64,000 nucleotides of DNA from Nakamurella alba (GCF_009707545.1 NZ_WLYK01000001.1:1364001-1428000); one strand, 5' to 3'; numbered from the stretch's first letter, positions 44,443 through 53,949 are shown. Notes: generated from the sequence alone by a model not told the origin. Numbers and translations: made by a program.

Positions 44443-46946
44443 GGGCCGTTCGACAGGACAGCGACCGGAACTGTGACCAGCACGGTGAGCCCACCACCGG
44501 GGGTGTCCTCGAGTTCGATCGAGACGTCCAGGGCGTCGGCGAGCCCGCGGGCCACGGCCAGACCGAGGCCCAATCCGTTGCCGGCCGGGACGTCGCCGAG
44601 CCGCTGGAACGAGGCGAACATGGTGGGCCGGTCCTTCTCCGCGACACCCGGGCCGTGGTCGGCGATCCGGATCATCACGGCGTCACCGTTCTCGCCGGCC
44701 ACCGGTCCGGCAGTGAGCCGCACCCGGCGGCCCTCCGGCGTGTAGCGGACGGCATTGGAGACGATGTTGGCCAGCACCCGTTCCAGCAGGCCGCCGTCGG
44801 TGTCGAGCAGCGGCAGGTCGTCCGGGATCTCGTCGGCGATCACGTCCACCGGGATGCCCAGCAACGCGCCGTGCACCACTTCGTCCACCGACACCGGTCG
44901 GCGCAGCGGGGTGAGCACGCCGGTGTGCAGCCGCGACAGGTCGAGCAGATTGGTCAGCACCGCATCGAGCTGGTCGGCGGCCTCGGCCGTCGAGCTGAGC
45001 AGCTCCTCGCGATCCTCGGTCGACAGCGTCACGTCGTGTGTCCGCAGACCGGACACCGAGGCCTTGATGGTCGCCAACGGCGTCCGCAGGTCGTGGGACA
45101 GCGCGGCCAGTACGGCGGTGCGAACGGAGTCGGCCTGCCGCAGCCGGTCGGCCTCGCCGGCCCGGCCGGCCAGATGGAGCCGGTCCGCGGCGAGCGCGGC
45201 CTGCGCCGCGAAGACGTCGACCAGGCTCTGGTCCGCCGCCGGGAGCACCCTGCCGTACAGCAGCAGCTCATGATGGCGACCGGCCGGCACCGTCAGATCG
45301 GGACGGGTGTCCGGTGGCACGGGAAGGCCGGACAGACAGGACTTCTCGCCGCTGCCGACCTCGCGGAGGGCAACGGTGGTCATCCCGAAACCGATCCGCG
45401 CGCGGTCCAGTACGGCGGTGACCCCGTCGGTGGCGGTCAGGCTGTCGGTGGCCACCGATGCCAGCAGCTGGGCCTCCGCCCGGCCCTTCGCGGCCGAGCG
45501 GGCCCGTGCCGCCGAACGATCCACGATCGAGGCGACCGAGACGCCGACGGCGACGAAGACCGCCAGCGCGAAGATGTTCTGCGGTTGCGCGATGGTGAGC
45601 GAACCGATCGGCGGCGTGTACAGCAGGTTGGCCAGCACGCCGGCGATGACGGCGCTGACCGCCGCGGGCACCGTGCCGCCGATCAGTCCGTTGGCCAGGA
45701 CGCCGAGCAGGAAGACCAGGAGCACCGACGGCAGGCCGAGCCCGTCGCGCAGCGGGAGCAGGGCGCCGGCGAGTCCGATCGGCACCAGCAGTGCGGCCGT
45801 CCAGGCCACCCAGCGCCGCCGTCGCGGCGCCAGGTCCGGTGCGATGGCACGCTTGCGGGAGGAGTCGGCGTCGTGGGTGACCACGTGGACGTCGATGTCG
45901 CCGGAGTCGCGGACGATCGAGTTCAGCGTGCTGGAACGCACCAGCTGGGTGAACCGGCCGTGCGTCGACGCGCCGACGACGATCTGGGTGCCGTTCATAC
46001 TCCGCGCGAAATCCAGAACCGCCGCGGCGATGTCATCACCCACGACGAGCTGCAGGCTGCCGCCGAGCTTCTCCGCCAGCAGGCGCTGCTTCTCCAGCTC
46101 GGCCGGGTCGGTGACGGAGGAGCGGGTGCCGTCGGAGCGCACCACGTGCACGGCGATCAGCGACCGACCGGCCACCCGGCCGGCGATCCGGGCGCCGCGG
46201 CGGATCAGCATCGCGCCCTCGGGGCCGCCGGTGAGGGCGACCACGATGCGTTCGCGCACGGCCCAGGTGCCGGTGATCCCGCGTTCGTTGCGGTAGCGCT
46301 CCAGGCCCTCCTCGACCCGGTCGGCGAGCCAGAGCAGGGCCAGCTCACGCAGCGCGGTGAGGTTGCCCTCGCGGAAGTAGTTGCCCAGCGCGGTGTCGAT
46401 GCGTTCGGCCGGGTAGATGTGGCCGTGCGCCATCCGCCGGCGGAGGGCCTGGGGCGACATGTCGACCAGCTCGATGGCGTCCGCGGCGCGCACGACGGCG
46501 TCCGGGACCGTCTCCTGCTGCTGGATCCCGGTGATCGCGGCGACCACGTCGTTGAGCGACTCCAGGTGTTGGATGTTGACGGTGGTGATCACGTCGATGC
46601 CGGCGTCCTGCAGCATCTGCACGTCCTGCCAACGCTTCTCGTGGCGGGAGCCGGGCGCGTTGGTGTGGGCGAACTCGTCGATCAGCACCACGGCCGGGCG
46701 CCGCTCCAGCACCGCCTCGACGTCCAGCTCGGTCAGTGCGACGCCCCGGTGGTACACGGTGGCGCGGGGGATGACCGGCAGGTCACCCCCCGCGCTCGCG
46801 GTGTGTTCGCGACCGTGGTCCTCGACGATGCCGATGACCACGTCGGTGCCACGGGAGCGGCGGCGGAGTCCCTCGGAGAGCATCGCGACGGTCTTGCCGA
46901 CGCCCGGTGCCGCTCCGAGGTAGACCCGCAGCCGCCCCCGGCTCAC
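44430..46946 (-). CDS. kdpD: Osmosensitive K+ channel sensor histidine kinase KdpD
   Basis: 838 residues from GTG 46946, overlapping the kdpC stop (GTGA). KdpD domain: RVYLGAAPGVGKTVAM (Walker-A-like, residues 8-22), VVLIDEFAHTNAPGSRHEKRWQDV. A universal-stress-like domain follows (residues 230-360, VVGASTHGRF). Four membrane helices lie at about residues 380-475. Then a GAF-like region and the kinase core: H-box LSHDLRTPLATIKAS with phosphoaccepting His618, N-box NIVSNAVRYTPEG and G-boxes DHGPGVAEKD and GNGLGLGLAVARG. Senses low K+ or turgor. No kdpE gene is adjacent; the next gene is a convergent hydrolase. Confidence 0.96.
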   Translation of the reverse strand: MSRGRLRVYLGAAPGVGKTVAMLSEGLRRRSRGTDVVIGIVEDHGREHTASAGGDLPVIPRATVYHRGVALTELDVEAVLERRPAVVLIDEFAHTNAPGSRHEKRWQDVQMLQDAGIDVITTVNIQHLESLNDVVAAITGIQQQETVPDAVVRAADAIELVDMSPQALRRRMAHGHIYPAERIDTALGNYFREGNLTALRELALLWLADRVEEGLERYRNERGITGTWAVRERIVVALTGGPEGAMLIRRGARIAGRVAGRSLIAVHVVRSDGTRSSVTDPAELEKQRLLAEKLGGSLQLVVGDDIAAAVLDFARSMNGTQIVVGASTHGRFTQLVRSSTLNSIVRDSGDIDVHVVTHDADSSRKRAIAPDLAPRRRRWVAWTAALLVPIGLAGALLPLRDGLGLPSVLLVFLLGVLANGLIGGTVPAAVSAVIAGVLANLLYTPPIGSLTIAQPQNIFALAVFVAVGVSVASIVDRSAARARSAAKGRAEAQLLASVATDSLTATDGVTAVLDRARIGFGMTTVALREVGSGEKSCLSGLPVPPDTRPDLTVPAGRHHELLLYGRVLPAADQSLVDVFAAQAALAADRLHLAGRAGEADRLRQADSVRTAVLAALSHDLRTPLATIKASVSGLRTHDVTLSTEDREELLSSTAEAADQLDAVLTNLLDLSRLHTGVLTPLRRPVSVDEVVHGALLGIPVDVIADEIPDDLPLLDTDGGLLERVLANIVSNAVRYTPEGRRVRLTAGPVAGENGDAVMIRIADHGPGVAEKDRPTMFASFQRLGDVPAGNGLGLGLAVARGLADALDVSIELEDTPGGGLTVLVTVPVAVLSNGPQPR

Positions 46947-47578
46947 GGCTGGAGCCGTTGCAGGGCGAGGTTCAGCTCGAGGACGTTCACCCGGTCCGCA
47001 CCCAGGAAGCCGAATGTCGGGCCCTGGATGTGCTCCTCCACCAGGGCACGCACGGCCAGCGGGTCGAGCCCGCGGGCGGTGGCCACCCGGTTCACCTGCA
47101 GCAGCGCGTAGGCGGGGGAGATGTGCGGGTCCAGGCCGGAGGCCGACGCGGTGAGCGCATCGGCCGGCACGTCCTCCGGTGCGACACCGTTGGCCGCGGC
47201 GACCTCGGCCCGCCGCTCGTCGATCAGGGCGAGCAGGTCGGGGCTGTCGGCAGCCAGGTTGCTGCCGCCGGAGGACAGCGCGTCGTAGCCGTCACCGGCA
47301 GCGGACGGCCGACCGGCGAACCACTCGTCGCCCTCGAACTGCTGCCCGATGAGCGAGCTGCCGACGACGTCGCCGTTGGCGTCGGTCACCATGGATCCGT
47401 CGGCCTGGTCCTTGGCGATCACCTGGCCCACGCCGAGAACAACCAGGGGGTAGACGATCCCGAGGACTATGGTCATCGCGATCAGGAACTTGAGCCCGGT
47501 CCACAGCTGGCGGCCGGCCACGGAAGCCAGCGTCCCGCCGGACATCCGGGACTCGGTGGTGTGCGTGTCGTTCGTCAT
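46943..47578 (-). CDS. kdpC: K+-transporting ATPase subunit C
   Basis: 211 residues. One membrane helix (TGLKFLIAMTIVLGIVYPLVVLGVGQVI) near the N-terminus, then QADGSMVTDANGDVVGSSLIGQQFEGDEWFAGRPSAAGDGYDALSSGGSNLA, the conserved external domain, and DPHISPAYALLQVNRVA...VRALVEEH near the end. KdpC stabilises the KdpFABC complex. It lies 2 bases after kdpB and overlaps kdpD by 4. Confidence 0.96.
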   Translation of the reverse strand: MTNDTHTTESRMSGGTLASVAGRQLWTGLKFLIAMTIVLGIVYPLVVLGVGQVIAKDQADGSMVTDANGDVVGSSLIGQQFEGDEWFAGRPSAAGDGYDALSSGGSNLAADSPDLLALIDERRAEVAAANGVAPEDVPADALTASASGLDPHISPAYALLQVNRVATARGLDPLAVRALVEEHIQGPTFGFLGADRVNVLELNLALQRLQP

Positions 47579-47580
47579 GG

Positions 47581-49668
47581 TCAGGCCACTCCGGGGATGA
47601 GGCTCACCAGCAGGTCGATGATCTTGATGCCGACGAACGGCACCACCAGACCGCCGAGCCCGTAGATGAAGAGGTTGCGGGACAACAGCTTCGAGGCGCT
47701 CGTGGGCCGGTACCGGACGCCACGGATGGCGAGCGGGATCAGCGCCACGATGACCAGGGCGTTGAAGATGACCGCCGAGATGATCGCCGACTGCGGCGAG
47801 GACAGGCCCATGATGTTGAGCGCCGACAGGCCGGGGTAGGCCACCATGAACATCGCCGGCAGGATCGCGAAGTACTTGGCGACGTCGTTGGCGATCGAGA
47901 AGGTGGTCAGCGCACCGCGGGTGATCAGCAACTGCTTGCCGATCTCCACGATCTCGATGAGCTTGGTCGGCGACGAGTCGAGGTCGACCATGTTGCCGGC
48001 CTCCTTCGCCGCGGCCGTGCCGGTGTTCATTGCCACGCCGACGTCGGCCTGGGCGAGCGCCGGGGCGTCGTTGGTGCCGTCACCGGTCATGGCGACGATC
48101 CGGCCACCCTCCTGCTGCTTGCGGATGTACGCCAGCTTGTCCTCCGGCGTGGCCTCGGCGAGGAAGTCGTCGACGCCGGCTTCCTTGGCGATGGTCCGGG
48201 CGGTGAGCGCGGAGTCGCCGGTGATCATCACGGTGCGGATGCCCATGGTGCGCAGCTCCGAGAACTTCTCGGCGATGCCGGGCTTCACGACGTCCTTGAG
48301 GTGGATGACGCCGAGCACCTCGGCGCGCCCCTTCGCCGTGCGGGCCAGCAGCAGCGCGGTGCCACCGTCGGCGGCGATCGCGTCGGCGTCGTTCTGGCTC
48401 TCCGTCGGGAGCTCGTCGCCGTGGCTGCGCACCCACTCGGCGACCGCAGTCACCGCGCCCTTGCGCAGTTCGGAGCCGTCCGGCAGGTCGATGCCGCTCA
48501 TCCGGGTGCGGGCGGAGAACTCGACGACCTCGCCGGCCACGGGTGCGGCGGCATCCAGGCCGTAGCGCTCGGCGCACAGTTCGACGATCGAGCGACCTTC
48601 CGGCGTCTCGTCGGCCAGGCTGGCGGCGAGCACGGCCTTCGCCAGGTCGTTGCCGTCGACACCCGGGGCCGGGAGGAAGCGGTCCGCCCGCCGGTTGCCG
48701 AAGGTGATGGTCCCGGTCTTGTCCAGCAGCAGGGTGGAGACGTCGCCCGCGGCCTCGACGGCCCGGCCGCTCATCGCCAGGACGTTGCGCTGCACCAGGC
48801 GGTCCATGCCGGCCACGCCGATCGCGGAGACCAGAGCGCCGATGGTGGTCGGGATCAGACACACCAGCAGGGCCACCAGGACCACGATCGACTGGGGGGC
48901 GCCCGAGAAGTCTGCCATCGGCTGCAGCGCGATGGTGACCAGCAGGAACACGATGGTCAGCGAGGCCAGCAGCACGTTCAGTGCGATCTCGTTCGGCGTC
49001 TTCTGCCGCTGCGAGCCCTCGACCAGCGCGATCATCCGGTCGACGAACGAGTCGCCCGGCTCGTTGCGGATCTCCACCACGATCCGGTCGGACAGCACCC
49101 GGGTGCCACCGGTGACCGAGGACCGGTCGCCGCCGGACTCGCGCACCACCGGGGCGGACTCGCCGGTGATGGCCGACTCGTCCACCGCGGCAACACCTTC
49201 GACGACATCGCCGTCACCGGGGATCACATCGCCTGCCTCGCAGACCACGCGATCACCCTTGCGCAGATCGCCGGCGGGGACCGAGATCTCGCGGCCGTCG
49301 CGGTCCAGCTTGCGGGCGGTCGCGGTCGCCCGGCCGGCGCGCAGGCTGGCGGCCTGGGCCTTGCCCCGGCCCTCGGCGACGGCGTCGGCGAGGTTGGCGA
49401 AGATCACGGTCAGCCAGAGCCAGATGGTCACCGCCAGCACGAATCCGGAGAACTCGGTGAAGCACAGGATGGTGCTGAGCACGGATCCGATCTCCACCAC
49501 GAACATGACCGGGTTCTTCACCATGCGCCGGGGATCGAGCCCGCGCAGCGCGTTCGGCAGCGCGGTGATCAGACTGCGCGGGGAGAACACCCCGGCGCTG
49601 ATCCTGGACGGCGGCAGACCCGTCTCGGTCGGCGGGACCGACCGATCGGTCAACACGGGGGCGGTCAT
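47581..49668 (-). CDS. kdpB: K+-transporting P-type ATPase subunit B
   Basis: 695 residues from ATG 49668, overlapping the kdpA stop (ATGA). P-type ATPase landmarks: TGES at 168-171, the phosphorylated Asp316 in [13 protein letters not shown] in [22 protein letters not shown] and [40 protein letters not shown] and [23 protein letters not shown] are KdpB-typical membrane segments. Energises high-affinity K+ uptake through KdpA. Confidence 0.97.
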   Translation of the reverse strand: MTAPVLTDRSVPPTETGLPPSRISAGVFSPRSLITALPNALRGLDPRRMVKNPVMFVVEIGSVLSTILCFTEFSGFVLAVTIWLWLTVIFANLADAVAEGRGKAQAASLRAGRATATARKLDRDGREISVPAGDLRKGDRVVCEAGDVIPGDGDVVEGVAAVDESAITGESAPVVRESGGDRSSVTGGTRVLSDRIVVEIRNEPGDSFVDRMIALVEGSQRQKTPNEIALNVLLASLTIVFLLVTIALQPMADFSGAPQSIVVLVALLVCLIPTTIGALVSAIGVAGMDRLVQRNVLAMSGRAVEAAGDVSTLLLDKTGTITFGNRRADRFLPAPGVDGNDLAKAVLAASLADETPEGRSIVELCAERYGLDAAAPVAGEVVEFSARTRMSGIDLPDGSELRKGAVTAVAEWVRSHGDELPTESQNDADAIAADGGTALLLARTAKGRAEVLGVIHLKDVVKPGIAEKFSELRTMGIRTVMITGDSALTARTIAKEAGVDDFLAEATPEDKLAYIRKQQEGGRIVAMTGDGTNDAPALAQADVGVAMNTGTAAAKEAGNMVDLDSSPTKLIEIVEIGKQLLITRGALTTFSIANDVAKYFAILPAMFMVAYPGLSALNIMGLSSPQSAIISAVIFNALVIVALIPLAIRGVRYRPTSASKLLSRNLFIYGLGGLVVPFVGIKIIDLLVSLIPGVA

Positions 49669-51329
49669 GCGGACAGTCCTTCGGCGATCGGGCCCAGCGC
49701 GAGGGCGGGGAGGTAGGTGAGGCCAGCGACGAGGATCACGACGGCGACGAGCATGCCGACGAACAGTGGCCGGTGGGTGGGCAGCGTGCCCGCGTCGTCG
49801 GGTCGGACCCGTTGCCGCGCCAGGCTTCCGGCGAGACCGAGCACCAGCACGATCGGCACCAGACGGCCGAGCAGCATGGCGAACCCGAGGACGATGTTGT
49901 AGAAGTCGCTGTTCGCTGACAGGCCGGCGAAGGCCGAACCGTTGTTGTTGGCGGCGGAGGCGAAGGCATAGGTGATCTCGGAGAGGGCGTGCGGCCCGCC
50001 GTTGAGGACGGCCTCCCTGGCCGAGGGCACGAGCAGCGCCGACCCGATGCCCAGCAGCACGATGGCCGGGGTGGTCAGGATGTACCCGGCGACGAAGGTC
50101 ATCTGCCGGCCGCCGATCTGCTTGCCCAGGTAGGTCGGTGTACGGCCGACCATCAGGCCCGCGACGAACACCGTGACGATCGCCAGCACGAGCATGCCGT
50201 AGAGCCCGGAACCGGTTCCACCGGGGGAGATCTCGCCGAGCAGCATGTTCAGGATCGTCACACCGCCGCCGATCCCGGTCATCGACGAGTGCATGGAGTT
50301 GACGGCGCCGGTGGAGGTCGCGGTGGTGGTCACGGCGAAGAGCACCGACGAGGGGATCCCGAACCGGGTCTCCTTGCCCTCCATGGCTGCGCCTGCGGCG
50401 TCGAGAGCGGCACCGGCGTGGGCGTTCTCGGAGATCAGCGCGGTGACCAGGGCTCCGGTCCACAGCACGGCCATGGCCGCGACCACGGCATAGCCCTGCT
50501 TGAGCGATCCGACCATCCGGCCGAAGGTGCGCGGCAGCGAGAACGGGATCGCCAGCATCAGGAAGATCTGGAAGATGTTGGTGAACGGGTTCGGGTTCTC
50601 GAAGGGGTGCGCGGAGTTGGCGTTGTAGAAGCCGCCGCCGTTGGTGCCGAGCTCCTTGATCGCCTCCTGCGAGGCGACAAGACCGCCCGGGATGGTCTGC
50701 CGGCCGCCGGCGAGGGTGGTGACGGTCTCCGGGACGTTGAGGTTCTGCACGACGCCGGAGATCACCATGACGATCGCCGCCAGGAACGACAGCGGCAGCA
50801 CGAGACGCAGTACCAGTCGGGTCATGTCGACCCAGAAGTTGCCCAGGCGATCGGTGCCGGAGCGGGACAGGCCCCGGATCAGGGCGGCCACCACGGCGAT
50901 GCCGACGGAGGCGGACAGGAAGTTCTGCACCGTCAGACCGATGGCCTGGATGGTGTAGCCCAGGGCGGACTCGCCGGCGTAGGACTGCCAGTTCGTGTTC
51001 GTCACAAAACTGACCGCGGTGTTCCAGCCCTGGGCGAGCGGCATGTCGGGGGTGTCGTTGGCATACGGCAGCGCGCTCTGGATCGAGAGCAGCAGCCACA
51101 GCAGAGCGATCGAGACGATGCTGAACATCACGACGGACAGCGCGTAGACCACCCAGCGCCGATCGGCCCTCGGGTCGATGCGCAGCATGCGGTAGACGCC
51201 GCGTTCGGCGCGACTGTGCTTCCCGGGTGTCAACACCCGGGCCATGTACTCGCCCAGCGGAACGTGCACGATGGCGAGGGCCAGGACCAGCACCGCGATC
51301 GTTGTCGCGGCGGCCCACCACCCGGTCAT
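49665..51329 (-). CDS. kdpA: K+-transporting ATPase subunit A
   Basis: 554 residues from ATG 51329, which shares one base with the kdpF stop (TGATG). About 10 membrane helices. Selectivity-filter-like segments [49 protein letters not shown] and [15 protein letters not shown] are the four pore loops of the K+ channel-like subunit. A long in-frame extension upstream of 51329 runs through kdpF and the promoter and is not real. Confidence 0.97.
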   Translation of the reverse strand: MTGWWAAATTIAVLVLALAIVHVPLGEYMARVLTPGKHSRAERGVYRMLRIDPRADRRWVVYALSVVMFSIVSIALLWLLLSIQSALPYANDTPDMPLAQGWNTAVSFVTNTNWQSYAGESALGYTIQAIGLTVQNFLSASVGIAVVAALIRGLSRSGTDRLGNFWVDMTRLVLRLVLPLSFLAAIVMVISGVVQNLNVPETVTTLAGGRQTIPGGLVASQEAIKELGTNGGGFYNANSAHPFENPNPFTNIFQIFLMLAIPFSLPRTFGRMVGSLKQGYAVVAAMAVLWTGALVTALISENAHAGAALDAAGAAMEGKETRFGIPSSVLFAVTTTATSTGAVNSMHSSMTGIGGGVTILNMLLGEISPGGTGSGLYGMLVLAIVTVFVAGLMVGRTPTYLGKQIGGRQMTFVAGYILTTPAIVLLGIGSALLVPSAREAVLNGGPHALSEITYAFASAANNNGSAFAGLSANSDFYNIVLGFAMLLGRLVPIVLVLGLAGSLARQRVRPDDAGTLPTHRPLFVGMLVAVVILVAGLTYLPALALGPIAEGLSA

Positions 51330-51409
51330 CAGAACTTCTCCGGACGGACGAGGGCGACCACCAGGTAACCCAGCAGCAGCACCGCGACCACGGCGGCGAC
51401 GACGGTCAT
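51329..51409 (-). CDS. kdpF: K+-transporting ATPase small subunit F
   Basis: A 26-residue peptide, [19 protein letters not shown] followed by LVRPEKF: a single membrane helix with the conserved YLxxALxRPExF C-terminus. ATG 51409 has GGAG 6 bases upstream, and its stop overlaps the kdpA start. It stabilises the Kdp complex. First gene of the kdpFABCD operon, and missed by ordinary length cut-offs. Confidence 0.93.
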   Translation of the reverse strand: MTVVAAVVAVLLLGYLVVALVRPEKF

Positions 51410-51465
51410 TCCACGCTCCACGGGTCAGGCCCCGGACCTCCGGGCCTTTCGAATCGGACATCGCG

Positions 51466-51536
51466 ACGGTAGGAGTGCGGACCGCCTGTTTCCGGTTGGT
51501 TGACAGACTCTTGACGCCGGGGGAGCGGATCTTGAC
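51466..51536 (-). promoter_or_regulatory. Putative kdp promoter with helically phased repeats
   Basis: Minus-strand TACCGT (51466-51471) would start the kdp message about 50 bases before kdpF. Upstream of it the motif TTGAC (plus strand) occurs at 51500, 51511 and 51532, that is 11 and 21 bases apart, so all three lie on one DNA face, as expected for an OmpR-type activator such as KdpE. Regulator identity is inferred. Confidence 0.38.
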
Positions 51537-51648
51537 GAGATCCTGATGCCGGAGGTCGCGGGTCGCGGGTCGCGGGGCGGCCCCACACCGGCAGACCGTC
51601 GATGCCGGGGTTGATGCCGAGGCGGGCCAGGAGCCCGAGAACCTCTCC

Positions 51649-51696
51649 GATTCTGAACATCCCCTGGCCCAAAAAAGGCATCGGATGTTCAGAATC
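51649..51696. repeat. Perfect 13-bp inverted repeat around a 22-base loop
   Basis: GATTCTGAACATC at 51649-51661 is exactly complemented at 51684-51696. The loop holds an A6 run. It lies in the 363-base gap between kdpF and the CmtR-like gene. It could be a terminator-like hairpin, a regulator site or the ends of a tiny mobile remnant. No coding function is supported in this gap. Confidence 0.6.
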
Positions 51697-51737
51697 TGTG
51701 ACGCACGACGCCCATGAGTTGGCACATAGTTCACTCT

Positions 51738-51765
51738 TTGCTGAATACAGCAAGCGGTGTACCGT
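51738..51765 (+). promoter_or_regulatory. CmtR-gene promoter with overlapping operator palindrome
   Basis: The perfect dyad TTGCTG-AATA-CAGCAA (51738-51753) contains a plausible -35 (TTGCTG), followed after 16 bases by the -10 TACCGT (51760-51765). The -10 is 7 bases before ATG 51773, so the message is leaderless. Metal-sensor binding to the dyad would occlude the promoter. Confidence 0.6.
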
Positions 51766-51772
51766 CGGCGCT

Positions 51773-52102
51773 ATGGAGACGGTGACCCACGGCTCGGTGC
51801 TCGCTCGATTCGGTCACGCGTTGTCCGACCCGACCCGCGCCCGGGTGATGCTCGCCCTAAGTGAGAGTCCCTTCTATCCCTCCGATCTGGCGGACCTGCT
51901 CGGGGTGTCCCGGCAATCGTTGTCGAACCACCTCTCGTGCCTGCGGGGCTGTGGGCTGGTGGTCACCGTGCCGGAGGGGCGGCGGACCCGTTACGAACTG
52001 GCCGACGCACGCCTGGGTCATGCGTTGGGCGACCTGATGAGTGTCGTGCTGGCCGTGGACCCGGAGCACTGCGACGCGTCGAACGAGAACGGTTGCTGCT
52101 GA
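51773..52102 (+). CDS. ArsR/SmtB-family metal sensor, CmtR-like (Cd/Pb)
   Basis: 109 residues. The winged helix ALSDPTRARVMLALSESPFYPSDLADLLGVSRQSLSNHLSCLRGCGLVVTVPEGRRTRYELADARLGHAL closely follows mycobacterial CmtR. Its metal cysteines are matched by Cys56 and Cys60 in LSCLRGC and Cys100 near the C-terminus (DPEHC); an extra Cys108-Cys109 pair ends the protein. Probably a Cd(II)/Pb(II)-responsive repressor of itself and the downstream transporter, whose start is 1 base after this stop. Confidence 0.88.
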   Translation: METVTHGSVLARFGHALSDPTRARVMLALSESPFYPSDLADLLGVSRQSLSNHLSCLRGCGLVVTVPEGRRTRYELADARLGHALGDLMSVVLAVDPEHCDASNENGCC

Positions 52103-52103
52103 C

Positions 52104-52802
52104 ATGGTCCCGCTCAACCTGGAGCTCGGCGCATCGTCCGCTCGCCGGGCGCTGCTGCACCGCAGGATCCGCCTGTTCGTCGCGGCCACCATCGCCTACA
52201 ACGTCATCGAGGCGGTGGTGGCGATCACGGCCGGCACGATCGCGTCCTCGGGCGCCCTGATCGGGTTCGGCCTGGACTCGATCATCGAAGTGGGCTCGGC
52301 GGCGGCGGTCGCCTGGCAGTTCGCCGGGCGCGATCCCGAGGCCCGGGAGAAGGTGGCTCTGAAGATCATTGCGGTGTCCTTCTTCGCGCTGGCCGCCTAC
52401 GTCTCCGTCGACTCCGTTCTCGCCCTGACCCGCGGTTCCGAGGCGGAGCACTCCACCGTCGGACTGGTGCTGGCCGGGCTCAGCCTGGTGATCATGCCGT
52501 TCCTGTCGTACGGGCAGCGGCGGACCGGGCGTGAGCTCGGGTCACGCTCGGCGGTCGCGGACTCCAAGCAGACCCTGCTGTGCACCTACCTTTCCGGTGT
52601 GTTGCTGGTCGGTCTGGCCGTCAACTCGCTGTGGGGGTGGACCTGGGCCGACCCGGTCGCCGCCCTGGTGATCGCTGCCGTCGCCCTGAAGGAGGGACGG
52701 GAGGCGTGGCGCGGCGACAACTGCTGCGCGCCGGTCGGTCTGACCGCGACCCGCACGGAGGAGTCGCACAGTTGCTCGGGCGGGTGCAACTGCTGCGCCT
52801 GA
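52104..52802 (+). CDS. Cation-diffusion-facilitator-like metal exporter with Cys-rich tail
   Basis: 232 residues, about 6 membrane helices (LFVAATIAYNVIEAVVAITAG, IIAVSFFALAAYVSVDSVLAL, VGLVLAGLSLVIMPFLSYG, YLSGVLLVGLAVNSLWGW). Conserved membrane acidic positions are in GFGLDSIIEVG and WADPVAALVIA, with DSKQTLLCTY between. The usual folded cytoplasmic domain is missing. Instead there is a short Cys-rich tail (DNCCAPVG and CSGGCNCCA) that could bind soft metals such as Cd, Pb or Zn. Co-transcribed with the CmtR-like sensor. Confidence 0.82.
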   Translation: MVPLNLELGASSARRALLHRRIRLFVAATIAYNVIEAVVAITAGTIASSGALIGFGLDSIIEVGSAAAVAWQFAGRDPEAREKVALKIIAVSFFALAAYVSVDSVLALTRGSEAEHSTVGLVLAGLSLVIMPFLSYGQRRTGRELGSRSAVADSKQTLLCTYLSGVLLVGLAVNSLWGWTWADPVAALVIAAVALKEGREAWRGDNCCAPVGLTATRTEESHSCSGGCNCCA

Positions 52803-52865
52803 CCATGGCCCCGGTCCGATCGGGCCGGCGGTGCCAGGGGAGGCAGGTATCGAGATCCCGCTGAC

Positions 52866-52879
52866 GTGCAGATCTGCAC
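52866..52879. promoter_or_regulatory. Perfect 14-bp palindrome GTGCAGATCTGCAC
   Basis: Lies in the 181-base gap between the metal exporter and the quinone oxidoreductase gene, about 105 bases before the latter. A possible operator; no matching regulator was identified. Confidence 0.35.
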
Positions 52880-52983
52880 AGCCCCCTGTGTCGATGTGGC
52901 TCTTCTCCGCGCAGATGGTCCGCGGCACTGTGGGGTCGAGCCGGTGGCGCCGTCGCCCCGGCCCCAGGAGAGGAAGCACCATC

Positions 52984-53949
52984 ATGCGCGCTGTCGTCGT
53001 CCCCGCCACCGGTGGTCCGGAGATCCTTCAGGTCTCCGAGATCGGCACCCCGACCGCAGGTCCCGGGCAACTCCTGGTCCGGGTCACGGTCGCGGGCATC
53101 AACTACATGGACGTCTACCAGCGCACGGGAGCGGTACCGCGGCCCACGCCGTTCACCCTCGGTGTGGAAGGTGTCGGGGTCGTCGAGGAACTCGGTCCGG
53201 ACGTGCAGGATTTCGCCGTCGGTGACCGGGTCGGCTGGTTCAGCGGGGGCAGCGGCAGTCACGCCGAGTTCGCGACGGTGGAGGCCGGCCGCGCGGTGGC
53301 CGTGCCGGACGGGATCACCGACGACCAGGCCGTCGCCGTCCTGATGCAGGGGATCACCGCGCACTATCTGGCGACCGACACCTACCCGGTCGCACCCGGC
53401 GACCCGGTGCTGGTGCACGCCGCGGCCGGTGGTGTCGGTCAACTGCTGACCCGGATCGCCGTGCACCGCGGCGGAACGGTGATCGGCACGGTGTCGACGC
53501 CGGCCAAGGAGGCCGCCGCGACAGCAGCCGGGGCATCACACGTGTTCGGCTACCAGGACATCGCCGACCGGGTCAAGGATGTCACCGGAGGTGCCGGTGT
53601 GGCCGTCGTCTACGACGGGGTCGGCGGCCCTACCTTCGACGCGAGCCTGGCGAGCCTGCGGCAGCGTGGCGTCCTGGTCGCCTACGGCACGGCCGGCGGG
53701 CCGACACCGCCGCTGGAGATCCCGCGGCTGAACTCCGGCGGGTCGCTGTACGTGACCCGCCCGACCATCGCCCACTACGCCGGGACCACCGACGAACTGC
53801 GTCGACGCGCCGCCGAGGTGTTCGGCTGGGTCGCCGACGCGACCGTGCCCGTGAGCATCGGAGCGGAATTCGCACTGAACGATGTCGCCCAGGCGTATCG
53901 CGAACTGGAGGGGCGGCGCACGGCCGGCAAGGTGATGCTGCGCCCCTGA
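52984..53949 (+). CDS. Zinc-free medium-chain quinone oxidoreductase (NADPH)
   Basis: 321 residues from ATG 52984 (GAGAGGAAG upstream). MDR-family GroES-like start MRAVVVPATGGPEILQVSEI, GINYMDVYQRTG, GVEGVGVVEELGPDV and GDRVGWFSG are typical of quinone oxidoreductases. The nucleotide site is VHAAAGGVGQLLTRIA. Zinc-binding cysteines are absent, as expected for QOR. Likely reduces quinones with NADPH. The upstream in-frame extension to 52831 has no ribosome site. The next gene, an AraC-type regulator, is in the same direction after a 77-base gap. Confidence 0.9.
   Translation: MRAVVVPATGGPEILQVSEIGTPTAGPGQLLVRVTVAGINYMDVYQRTGAVPRPTPFTLGVEGVGVVEELGPDVQDFAVGDRVGWFSGGSGSHAEFATVEAGRAVAVPDGITDDQAVAVLMQGITAHYLATDTYPVAPGDPVLVHAAAGGVGQLLTRIAVHRGGTVIGTVSTPAKEAAATAAGASHVFGYQDIADRVKDVTGGAGVAVVYDGVGGPTFDASLASLRQRGVLVAYGTAGGPTPPLEIPRLNSGGSLYVTRPTIAHYAGTTDELRRRAAEVFGWVADATVPVSIGAEFALNDVAQAYRELEGRRTAGKVMLRP

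Noticed and set aside
47581-51321. 1246-residue minus-strand frame running through kdpB and kdpA
   Set aside because: Only the last 695 codons are KdpB. The upstream part is an out-of-frame shadow of kdpA.
51406-51753. Minus-strand frame ending near kdpF containing a GLLARLGINPGIDGLPVWG-like stretch
   Set aside because: It crosses the kdp promoter and the 13-bp inverted repeat; no family recognised, no start site.
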